Source: Flavobacteriaceae bacterium (GTDB lineage Bacteria; Bacteroidota; Bacteroidia; Flavobacteriales; Flavobacteriaceae). From it: a DNA stretch of 26,502 nt. Numbering within the stretch: the first letter of the stretch is position 1; every line of letters starts with the position of its first letter. Shown here in pieces: positions 17,793-25,099 of this stretch. The notes under the pieces are model-generated. The model was given only the letters and a program-made list of their open reading frames with translations, ran no database searches and was not told the origin of the DNA. The position numbers and the translations under genes are program-made. The stretch lies in NCBI GenBank assembly GCA_002709185.1, contig PAQB01000016.1, positions 1 through 26,502 on the forward strand, written 5' to 3'.

Positions 17793-18530
17793 ATGGTTTA
17801 CCTTCAAAATATCGGCGCTTATTTTTTAATGATTACGGAGATGTTTCGCAAACCCACAAAGTGGACCGTTATGAAACATTTAATCCTAAAGGAAGTTGAA
17901 GACTTGGTTATAGGGTCTCTCGGAATTGTTGCCTTTATTTCATTTTTTGTGGGTGGTGTTGTAACCATACAAACCGCCTTGAATATTAACAGCCCGTTAA
18001 TTCCTAAATACTTAGTAGGATTCGCCACAAGACAATCGGTAATTTTAGAATTTGCACCCACTTTCATATCTGTTATTATGGCTGGAAAAGTGGGCTCCTT
18101 TATAACCTCCAGCATTGGAACCATGCGCGTGACAGAACAAATTGATGCGCTGGAAGTGATGGGCGTAAATTCAATCAATTATTTAGTGTTTCCTAAAACA
18201 ATTGCCATGCTACTCTATCCTTTTGTAATCTCAATCGCAATGTTTTTAGGGATCATTGGCGGTATGGCTGCCTGCGTGTACGGTGGGTTTTCAACACTAG
18301 AAGATTACATTACTGGTATTCAATTGGATTTTATTCCCTTCCATATGACCTATGCCTTTATTAAAACATTTGTCTTTGCATTTATCTTGGCAACCATTCC
18401 TTCTTTTCACGGTTACTATATGAAAGGTGGTGCCTTAGAAGTTGGCAAAGCCAGTACCGTCGCCTTTGTTTGGACAAGTGTGGTGATCATTTTAATCAAT
18501 TATATTTTAACCCAAATGTTATTAAGTTAA
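17793..18530 (+). CDS. MlaE-family ABC transporter permease
   Basis: This 245-residue inner-membrane protein belongs to the MlaE (formerly DUF140) permease family, which works with an ATPase and an MCE-domain protein to move phospholipids or other lipids between membranes. It has an N-terminal amphipathic interface region, about five membrane segments, and the family signature EQIDALEVMGVNSINYLVFP near residues 112-131. GKVGSFITSSIGTMRV precedes this signature. The ATPase gene overlaps its stop codon by 1 nt, so they form a transporter pair. No MCE (MlaD-like) gene follows in the window, so the substrate-binding partner must be encoded elsewhere. The family is clear; the cargo is inferred. 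Confidence 0.92.
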   Translation: MVYLQNIGAYFLMITEMFRKPTKWTVMKHLILKEVEDLVIGSLGIVAFISFFVGGVVTIQTALNINSPLIPKYLVGFATRQSVILEFAPTFISVIMAGKVGSFITSSIGTMRVTEQIDALEVMGVNSINYLVFPKTIAMLLYPFVISIAMFLGIIGGMAACVYGGFSTLEDYITGIQLDFIPFHMTYAFIKTFVFAFILATIPSFHGYYMKGGALEVGKASTVAFVWTSVVIILINYILTQMLLS

Positions 18531-19291
18531 TGATTGAAGTTGAGAATTTACACAAGTCTTTTGGAAACGTAGATGTATTGAAAGGTATTTCTACCAGTTT
18601 TGAGCAGGGAAAAACAAACCTCATCATTGGCCAAAGTGGCTCTGGGAAAACAGTTTTCCTTAAGTGTTTGTTAGGCCTTATTGATTATACGGATGGGAGT
18701 ATCTCCTACGATCAAGAAAAGTTTGATGGCCTTACAGATGCTAAAAAAAGAATCCTTCGCTCCAAGATTGGAATGGTGTTTCAAGGAAGTGCCTTGTTTG
18801 ACTCAATGACCATTTTAGAGAATGTTATGTTTCCTTTGCGCATGTTTACCAATCAAAGCGTAAGTGAAATGCAGGATCGCGCCGATATAGTACTGAAACG
18901 GGTTAACTTATTGGATGTTCATTCTAAAATGCCAAGTGAAGCATCCGGTGGGATGCAAAAAAGAGTCGCAATTGCTAGGGCGATTGTCAACAACCCTAAA
19001 TATCTTTTTTGTGATGAGCCAAATTCGGGATTGGATCCGAAGACAGCCATCGTTATAGACAATTTAATTCATGAAATTACAAAAGAATATGGCATTGTAA
19101 CGGTCATCAACTCCCATGACATGAATTCTGTGATGGAAATTGGAGAAAAAATTATATTTCTAAAAGATGGTGAGAAAGCCTGGGAAGGTAGTAAAGAGAC
19201 CATTTTTAAAACAAACAATGAAGCCGTTTCTAGCTTTGTTTATTCCTCTAATTTATTTAAAAAAGTGCGGGAAATGTACCTAAAAGGATAA
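18530..19291 (+). CDS. MlaF-type ABC transporter ATP-binding protein
   Basis: This is the ATPase partner of the preceding permease. I start it at the ATG at 18530 (MIEVENLHKSFG), sharing one base with the permease stop (TAATG), which gives 253 residues. An earlier in-frame ATG at 18470 lies inside the permease gene. The domain is complete: Walker A GQSGSGKT (34-41), Q-loop Q85, signature ASGGM (138-142), Walker B YLFCDEP (158-164) and switch H196 in NSHD. The C-terminal tail (about 220-253) is longer than the minimal fold, as in MlaF. Its stop codon is only 3 nt from that of the convergent DUF389 gene. Confidence 0.94.
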   Translation: MIEVENLHKSFGNVDVLKGISTSFEQGKTNLIIGQSGSGKTVFLKCLLGLIDYTDGSISYDQEKFDGLTDAKKRILRSKIGMVFQGSALFDSMTILENVMFPLRMFTNQSVSEMQDRADIVLKRVNLLDVHSKMPSEASGGMQKRVAIARAIVNNPKYLFCDEPNSGLDPKTAIVIDNLIHEITKEYGIVTVINSHDMNSVMEIGEKIIFLKDGEKAWEGSKETIFKTNNEAVSSFVYSSNLFKKVREMYLKG

Positions 19292-19294
19292 AAC

Positions 19295-20707
19295 TTAATC
19301 CGTTACAATCTCGATGTTTTCAAGCCCACTATCGTCAATAAGCCAAGCTTTTAGTGCCTTAGTTTTCTGAGTTCTTAGACTGTCTAATATTGTGGGATCC
19401 CATTTAAGTCTGGCAACATAAATGGTGTCCGTTGATCTGAAATCGGAAGATTGTAGAAACTTAGAGTATCCAAAGGAAACCAGTTCAGGAAATTGAATTT
19501 TCACATCCTTGGCAACATTTAGAAAATCTGTGTTAAACTTAGAGTTTTGTGTAGCCTCAAGTACTAAATTTAGACTATCAATTGTATAAGTTAAAGCCTC
19601 GATTTTATCTAATGCAATGTCGTAAAGCTCTAAGATTTTATCGGTGCTGCGGTTGCTATTTCCGTTAATTGATAGCGCAAAGTTTTTTATATATTGATAG
19701 GTGCTTAATTCATTTATCAGATCTGACTTTGTCGCGTCACTTATATCTCCATTAAAAGTAAGCGTAATTGTTTTTGAGTCCGTATCAATGTTGTCACGTT
19801 GCAACCACAAACTAGAATTGTTTTGAATTTCATTCTTCTTAAATTTTTCATAGTCAGAATCATATTGAGATTCTTTTAAGACATCGTAAAAAGTCCAGCC
19901 TGCATAGAGCATTAACGTAAATGCAACTGCTGCGGCAATTCTGGCAATATTTCTACGCCTTTTGGAATTAGCATAAGTAACCATTGGAAAACGTAAAAAT
20001 TTCAATAAAAGAAACGTCGCCAAGGCAATAAATATGGTATTGATTATAAATAATAACATCGCACCACGAAAATATTCCCAATTGCCTTGAGAAAGTCCAT
20101 AGCCTGCAGTACAAAGTGGTGGCATTAAAGCAGTAGCAATGGCAACTCCAAAAATGACCGTTGCAATAGTTCCCTTTTTGGTGCGTGCAATTATGAGAGC
20201 CAAACCACCAAAAAAAGCAATCAATACATCTCTAATATCTGGCTTTACACGACCTAAAAGTTCGGAGTTGTCTTCGTATAGAGGAAGAAATAAGAAGCAT
20301 AAAGTAGCTGTAAATAAACTCAGTACCAACATGGTACCCAAATTAATCATTGACTTTTTTAGGGTGTCAATATCATTTGTAGCAATGGAAAGACCAACGC
20401 CCAAAATGGGGCCCATTAGAGGAGAAATTAGCATCGCGCCAATCACAACCGCTGTGGAGTTGGCATTGAGACCAACTGAACATACAAAAATAGAACAAAT
20501 TAAAATCCATGCGGTAGCCCCTTTAATTGAAATATCCGCTTTTATTGCAGAAATCGTGGCTTCACGATCTGTGTCATGACGAAAATCTAAAAGCTCAATA
20601 AGGAAAAGCTTTAGTGATGAAAAAAGACCCTTGACATCCTGTTTCAAAGCTGATTTGGAGTTTTCTAGAGATTTTTCTTGAGGTTGTTGATTAAAATTAC
20701 CGTTCAT
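19295..20707 (-). CDS. DUF389 domain-containing membrane protein
   Basis: The 470-residue protein has a short cytoplasmic N-terminus, a DUF389 membrane domain of about six segments (about 65-270), and a hydrophilic C-terminal part (about 285-470). The domain signature is clear: NANSTAVVIGAMLISPLMGP (81-100), then GVGLSIATND and the downstream ATALMPPLCTAGYGL. The biochemical role of this family is not established. The C-terminal region, with TLTFNGDISDATKS and repeated short beta/alpha-like blocks, has no function I can name. It lies 87 nt downstream of the SprT-like gene and ends 3 nt from the convergent ABC ATPase gene, with no terminator between. Confidence 0.88.
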   Translation of the reverse strand: MNGNFNQQPQEKSLENSKSALKQDVKGLFSSLKLFLIELLDFRHDTDREATISAIKADISIKGATAWILICSIFVCSVGLNANSTAVVIGAMLISPLMGPILGVGLSIATNDIDTLKKSMINLGTMLVLSLFTATLCFLFLPLYEDNSELLGRVKPDIRDVLIAFFGGLALIIARTKKGTIATVIFGVAIATALMPPLCTAGYGLSQGNWEYFRGAMLLFIINTIFIALATFLLLKFLRFPMVTYANSKRRRNIARIAAAVAFTLMLYAGWTFYDVLKESQYDSDYEKFKKNEIQNNSSLWLQRDNIDTDSKTITLTFNGDISDATKSDLINELSTYQYIKNFALSINGNSNRSTDKILELYDIALDKIEALTYTIDSLNLVLEATQNSKFNTDFLNVAKDVKIQFPELVSFGYSKFLQSSDFRSTDTIYVARLKWDPTILDSLRTQKTKALKAWLIDDSGLENIEIVTD

Positions 20708-20794
20708 TTTTAGCTGTTTTAAGACATCATTTCCCTAAAGCTTTTACAGATTTCGATGCATATACTATTTTGGAAATATAAGCAAAATTTTGTT

Positions 20795-21394
20795 TTATGC
20801 ATCCATCAATTCAACTTCAGCATTGGGATTAAATGCATACAAACGTCCTGAATCTATCGCAGTACATTCGTAACGGGTGCGTCTTTTTTTTCCTTTTTTA
20901 TATATTTTACCGTTAGAGGCTATAAACGTTGATCCAAGCTTCAACTCAAAAATATAAATTTTATTGCTAGGAGGATCAAGCGCTTTCAAAGCCAATGACA
21001 ATTGCACGTCTGAATCCGTGGTTGCTTTTGGATTCTTAATATATTTGGCTAAAAGCGGTAAAATCGTACTTGGAAATATATCGGGTCTTAAAAAAGGTAA
21101 CATTATTTTTTGAAACATCTGTTTCCACTGCAATCCGTGAGGTTGAATCCCACTTCCATAAAATTGATAGGCATGGTAATGTGCAATTTCATGAAGTAAA
21201 GTGATAAGAAAGCGGCAAGGGTTTAAATTGGCATTGACTGTGATTTGATGTCCCCCATTTTTAAGTTTTCGGTAGTCGCCGTGGCGGGTTTTTCGAGCTT
21301 TTTTTACAGTGATCTTTAAGTCTTTATCATTTAACAGTGTGTGAATCTGGGATTGGGCAGCCACTGGTATATATGTTACAATATTCTGATCCAT
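20795..21394 (-). CDS. SprT-like zinc-metalloprotein
   Basis: The 199-residue protein has the SprT/Spartan-type metalloprotease core. H68-E-I-A-H72 is the HExxH zinc and catalytic motif, and H86 in HGLQWKQMF is the expected third ligand. Preceding strands are ITVNANLNP and the LITLLHEIAH helix. The C-terminal 50 residues (from IFELKLGSTF) are beta-rich and basic with KKGKKRRTRYEC. They hold a single cysteine, so the CxxC...CxxC zinc ribbon found in many SprT proteins is missing. The gene starts 9 nt after argS and is probably in its operon. A role in DNA-protein crosslink processing is known for eukaryotic Spartan but is only a possibility here. Confidence 0.85.
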   Translation of the reverse strand: MDQNIVTYIPVAAQSQIHTLLNDKDLKITVKKARKTRHGDYRKLKNGGHQITVNANLNPCRFLITLLHEIAHYHAYQFYGSGIQPHGLQWKQMFQKIMLPFLRPDIFPSTILPLLAKYIKNPKATTDSDVQLSLALKALDPPSNKIYIFELKLGSTFIASNGKIYKKGKKRRTRYECTAIDSGRLYAFNPNAEVELMDA

Positions 21395-21403
21395 AAAAAA
21401 TTG

Positions 21404-23179
21404 TTACATGCGCTCGGGAACCTTAATTCCGAGCAAACCAAAGGCTTTTTTAATGGTATCCCCTACCACGCTACAAAGCTGAACTCTGAACTGCTTTTGA
21501 GCGAGTGTTTCGGCGCCAAAAATAGAAATATTTTGATAGAAAGAATTGAACTCTTTAACCAAATCGTAGGTGTAATTAGCCACAATAGCGGGACTATAAT
21601 TGGCGGCAGCATGCGCTATGGTTGCAGGAAAGACTTCCAGTTGTTTCAGTACATTTTTTTCCTTTTCGTTTAATGAAACCACAGCTAATGGTGACCCTAA
21701 ATCTACATCGGATTTACGTAGAATGGCTTGAATTCGTGCATAGGTATACTGAATAAAAGGCCCCGTATTACCTTGAAAATCTACAGAGGCTTCGGGGTCA
21801 AATAAAATTGTTTTTTTTGGATCTACCTTTAAAATAAAATACTTAAGCGCACCGAGACCAATGGTGGTGAAGGTCTGATGCTTTTCCTCATTTGAATAGC
21901 CCTCTAGTTTGCCTAATTCTTTAGAAATACTTTTGGCGGTAAGCGCCATTTCAGAAATCAGGTCGTCTGCATCCACAACTGTTCCTTCACGACTTTTCAT
22001 TTTTCCGCTAGGTAAATCTACCATGCCATAACTCAAATGAAAAAGGTTTTTGGCCCATTCAAAACCTAATTTCTTAAGAATTAAAAACAATACTTTGAAA
22101 TGATAGTCTTGCTCATTTCCAACTGTATAAACCATGGCGGAAACGTCAGGGAAATCTTTAAGCCTCTGAATTGCAGTGCCAATATCTTGAGTCATATAGA
22201 CGGCGGTACCATCGGCACGTAAAACAATTTTTTCATCCAAACCGTCTTGAGATAAATCACACCAAACCGAACCATCAGGTTTTCTGTAAAAGACCTTCGA
22301 TTTCAATCCTTCATCGATAAAAGATTTGCCTAATAAATAGGTCTGACTTTCATAATAATAACTATCAAAATCAACCCCTAGATTTTTATAAGTGACTTCA
22401 AAGCCAGCATAAACCCATTGGTTCATTTTTTTCCATAACGCAACAGTGTCTGCATCGCCGGCCTCCCATTTTAAAAGCATGTCTTGGGCTTCTAAAAGAA
22501 TTGGAGCTTTGTTTTTGGCTTCTTCTTTAGTGAAGCCTTGCTTTTCTAATTCAGCAATTTCAGTTTTATAAACTTGATCGAATTTTACATAAAAATTCCC
22601 CACAAATTTATCGCCTTTAAGGGCTGAGCATTGCGGAGTTTGACCTTCTCCATAGCGCTGCCAAGCCAGCATGCTTTTACAAATGTGAATCCCGCGGTCA
22701 TTGATGATTTGAGTTTTATAAACCTTATGCCCTGCAGCCTTTAAAATCTGAGCCACACTGTAGCCCAGAAGATTGTTGCGTATGTGCCCTAGGTGAAGGG
22801 GCTTGTTGGTATTGGGAGATGAGTATTCAACCATCACAGCGGCTTTCGAAGCAGGATCAGAAAAACCATAATTGATATCGGAATTCAAAGCCTGAAAAAT
22901 TTCCATATAATAGGCATCGGAAAGCACAAGATTCAAGAAGCCTTTTACCACATTAAAGTCCACAACTTCATCTGAATTTTCAACCAAATACTGCCCCAAT
23001 CTCTCCCCCAAAACTGCAGGATTCATTTTTACTTGTCTCAACATCGGAAATGTGACAACAGTAATGTCGCCTTGAAAATCTTTTCGAGTAGATTGAAATT
23101 CAACCGACCCAATAGATGAAGAAAACAACACATCAAACGCAGTTTGTATGTGATTGGATAAACGAGATTGAAGGTGCAT
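21404..23179 (-). CDS. argS: Arginyl-tRNA synthetase
   Basis: ArgRS is a class I aminoacyl-tRNA synthetase that charges tRNA-Arg. The N-terminal Add1 domain (about 1-110) contacts the tRNA D-loop. The catalytic domain has the arginine-site block SSPNTNKPLHLGHIRN (120-135), with HLGH (129-132) as the HIGH motif, and the KMSKS counterpart KMKSREG later on. Downstream lies the DALRY-like C-terminal anticodon-binding domain, starting near GNTGPFIQYTYARI. The protein ends in the typical IKKAFGLLGIKVPERM, so it is full length at 591 residues. It is followed 9 nt later by the SprT-like gene. A -7 element at 23200-23207 suggests its own promoter. A tRNA-Arg gene lies at the other end of the window, but nothing links the two. 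Confidence 0.97.
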   Translation of the reverse strand: MHLQSRLSNHIQTAFDVLFSSSIGSVEFQSTRKDFQGDITVVTFPMLRQVKMNPAVLGERLGQYLVENSDEVVDFNVVKGFLNLVLSDAYYMEIFQALNSDINYGFSDPASKAAVMVEYSSPNTNKPLHLGHIRNNLLGYSVAQILKAAGHKVYKTQIINDRGIHICKSMLAWQRYGEGQTPQCSALKGDKFVGNFYVKFDQVYKTEIAELEKQGFTKEEAKNKAPILLEAQDMLLKWEAGDADTVALWKKMNQWVYAGFEVTYKNLGVDFDSYYYESQTYLLGKSFIDEGLKSKVFYRKPDGSVWCDLSQDGLDEKIVLRADGTAVYMTQDIGTAIQRLKDFPDVSAMVYTVGNEQDYHFKVLFLILKKLGFEWAKNLFHLSYGMVDLPSGKMKSREGTVVDADDLISEMALTAKSISKELGKLEGYSNEEKHQTFTTIGLGALKYFILKVDPKKTILFDPEASVDFQGNTGPFIQYTYARIQAILRKSDVDLGSPLAVVSLNEKEKNVLKQLEVFPATIAHAAANYSPAIVANYTYDLVKEFNSFYQNISIFGAETLAQKQFRVQLCSVVGDTIKKAFGLLGIKVPERM

Positions 23180-23199
23180 TAGGCGTATAATTTCAATTT

Positions 23200-23207
23200 C
23201 AAAGATA
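23200..23207 (-). promoter_or_regulatory. Promoter -7 element of argS
   Basis: The minus strand reads TATCTTTG, a full match to TAnnTTTG, 20 nt before the argS ATG. Initiation would give a leader of only about 15 nt. The -33 region lies in the 3' end of the ctlX-like gene and its spacer and has no clear TTG. Read-through from the gltA operon is an alternative source of transcript. Confidence 0.45.
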
Positions 23208-23226
23208 CATTTTTTTAAAGCTAAAT

Positions 23227-24168
23227 TTAAGTTGCTTTAGGCAAAAATATCTCGGCCATCATACAACGTGCACTGCCTCCACCGCAAGCTTCTATGGTGG
23301 GTAAAGGACTTGAAATGATGGTGCCGTATTTTTCAAGGGTTTTGATTTGAGCTGGCTCTAGACTATCAAAAGCAGATTGACTCATGATAAGATAAGGAAT
23401 CTCATCGCTGCCTTTGAGCTGGAGCATATTGCCCGCAAATTGATGAACTTGACTTTCTGAAATGTCAATGATTTGTTTACCGTCTTGCTTTAAATGCATC
23501 AAAACATTTTTACGTTCCTTATTATCGTCAATTGAAGCCAGGCAAACGACCGCAAAGCGGTCTCCAACACACATCATGACATTGGTATGGTATATTTTCT
23601 TGCGCGCTTCAGCAACAGTTTGATACGCTGAAAAAATGACTGGAAAATAATCAAAATCCTCGCAAAACTCAATAAACAATCCCTCATCTGCACGAGGTGA
23701 AAGGGCGCAATACGCTTTTCTGTTTATACGGTCTAAAATGATACTGCCAGTCCCTTCTAAGAATATTGAAGCCGCTTCAGCATTTGTATAATCTTGAACA
23801 GAATTGATTATAAAGCCCTTTTTTTCTACAGCTTCTAATATTGATTCTTTGCGTTCTAAACGCCTATTTTCAGCAAACATTGGATATAGGGCAATAGTTC
23901 CATTTTGATGAAAAGAAATCCAATTATTGGGAAAGACGGAATCTGGAGTATCGAATTCTTGGGTGTCGTTTATGACAATGACTTGAATACCAACCCCTCT
24001 TAATTTATCTACATAAGCATCAAACTCTTGGACCGCCTTGCTGTTGATTGCTGAAGGGCTTAAATTACCCAAGACTTTCTGATAATAATTGTTAACAGCC
24101 GTTTGTTCATTCATTCTAAATTGAATGGGACGAATCATCAGGATGCTATTGGTGATTTGACGGTTCAT
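23227..24168 (-). CDS. CtlX-like hydrolase (arginine deiminase/amidinotransferase superfamily)
   Basis: The 313-residue protein has the guanidine-modifying superfamily layout. The substrate-side acid is D76 in TPDSVFPNNWI, E138 sits in FLEGTGS, the catalytic His is H194 in YHTNVMMCVG, and the nucleophile is C302 in the C-terminal ACGGGSARCMMAEIF. The PNNW, EGTG and GGGSARCMMAEIF blocks are typical of the family annotated as citrulline utilization hydrolase CtlX, for which citrulline ureidase activity has been reported in Francisella. By that model it would act on citrulline or a related compound, but dimethylarginine or arginine are not excluded. No signal peptide is seen. It starts 1 nt after a second, divergent superfamily member and shares the gltA operon. 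Confidence 0.8.
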   Translation of the reverse strand: MNRQITNSILMIRPIQFRMNEQTAVNNYYQKVLGNLSPSAINSKAVQEFDAYVDKLRGVGIQVIVINDTQEFDTPDSVFPNNWISFHQNGTIALYPMFAENRRLERKESILEAVEKKGFIINSVQDYTNAEAASIFLEGTGSIILDRINRKAYCALSPRADEGLFIEFCEDFDYFPVIFSAYQTVAEARKKIYHTNVMMCVGDRFAVVCLASIDDNKERKNVLMHLKQDGKQIIDISESQVHQFAGNMLQLKGSDEIPYLIMSQSAFDSLEPAQIKTLEKYGTIISSPLPTIEACGGGSARCMMAEIFLPKAT

Positions 24169-24169
24169 A

Positions 24170-25084
24170 TCAAGCGCGAATTAATGGCAGGGTTGAACAA
24201 CGAAATAGCCCGCCTTGTTTAGAAATTTCTGCATAGGGAACCTCTTCAACAATAAAGCCATTGAGGCGAAGCCATTGGTTCAAACGGGTGAAGTTTCGCT
24301 CTGAAACAATAACGTCTTCCGAAATTGAAAACACATTACAATTCATGGCAGCCATTTCAGTCTTGGAAGTATGGAATAAATTTTCAGCTCCTAAAAGATC
24401 TTCTAAAAATTGAGAGTCTGCTGGGTTTAAAAATCCTGCTTTGTGAATCAAGGCCTTACCATGTCCTATGGGCTGGAAACAACAATCCAAATGCAAGGCA
24501 TTTTCATGAGGGTTGGTATTTGATTTTTTGAGCTCAAAAGTTTTTATGTTCTTATGAGGAAATATAGATTTAAGAACGTCAACAGCCTTTTGATTGGTTC
24601 GAGCCGTAATAAAGTCTGAATAATCAGGCCCTGTGTATACCCCAGCGAATAAATAATCATTGAAAAGAATGATATCACCGCCTTCGATATGACATGCTTC
24701 GGGCAATTCAATGATTTTTTTCGAATCAATTTGTTCTAAAATGTGAGACATTGCAGAAAATTCATTTTCACGATCGGGTAAAATATTAGATTTGATAATT
24801 TTATCCTCGATTACAAAGGCAACATCTCGGGTAAAAATTTGGTTGCAATCAGGGATAATATGAGGTCTAAATACAGTCACATTATAACGCTTGAAAACCG
24901 CCTCTAATGCATTCAATTCCATTACCATTTGAGGCTCCAAAGGATAGGTGCCAGCATTGACATGCATTAAACTGCTGGGATCGTAACAGGCTGCGGGGAT
25001 GGGGGTAGGCCCATTGCTTTGTGCTGTTCCGAGAACGACCGCTTTTAATCGGCTGGTTTCATTGGCAACATTGAGCTGAATCAT
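24170..25084 (-). CDS. Arginine deiminase/dimethylargininase-like amidinotransferase-family protein
   Basis: The 304-residue protein also shows the superfamily's catalytic set but in the arginine deiminase/AGAT style. R86-D87 is in FTRDVAF, E134-G-G-D137 is in CHIEGGDIIL, H198-L-D200 is in ALHLDCCF, and the nucleophile is C296 in GGLFRCSTLPL. Known arginine deiminases and amidinotransferases usually have His just before this Cys (HC); here it is Arg. Candidate reactions are arginine deimination, dimethylarginine hydrolysis or amidino transfer, and sequence alone does not decide. It follows gltA by 15 nt and precedes the CtlX-like gene by 1 nt, so the three are very probably cotranscribed. It shares little sequence with its neighbour, so this is not a recent duplication. 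Confidence 0.75.
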   Translation of the reverse strand: MIQLNVANETSRLKAVVLGTAQSNGPTPIPAACYDPSSLMHVNAGTYPLEPQMVMELNALEAVFKRYNVTVFRPHIIPDCNQIFTRDVAFVIEDKIIKSNILPDRENEFSAMSHILEQIDSKKIIELPEACHIEGGDIILFNDYLFAGVYTGPDYSDFITARTNQKAVDVLKSIFPHKNIKTFELKKSNTNPHENALHLDCCFQPIGHGKALIHKAGFLNPADSQFLEDLLGAENLFHTSKTEMAAMNCNVFSISEDVIVSERNFTRLNQWLRLNGFIVEEVPYAEISKQGGLFRCSTLPLIRA

Positions 25085-25099
25085 AACATAAATTTATCC

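Noticed and set aside
20139..20579. A 146-residue open frame on the plus strand
   Set aside because: It is antisense to the DUF389 membrane domain and is explained by the reverse complement of hydrophobic codons. No start context or promoter was seen.
20783..20792. Palindrome CAAAATTTTG upstream of the DUF389 gene
   Set aside because: A 10-bp AT-rich palindrome is expected by chance in this DNA. It has no loop or U-run for a terminator and no link to a recognisable promoter.
23180..23226. Possible terminator between the ctlX-like gene and argS
   Set aside because: The A/T-rich stretch has no stem longer than 4 bp followed by a U-run. Only the -7 element of argS is supported.
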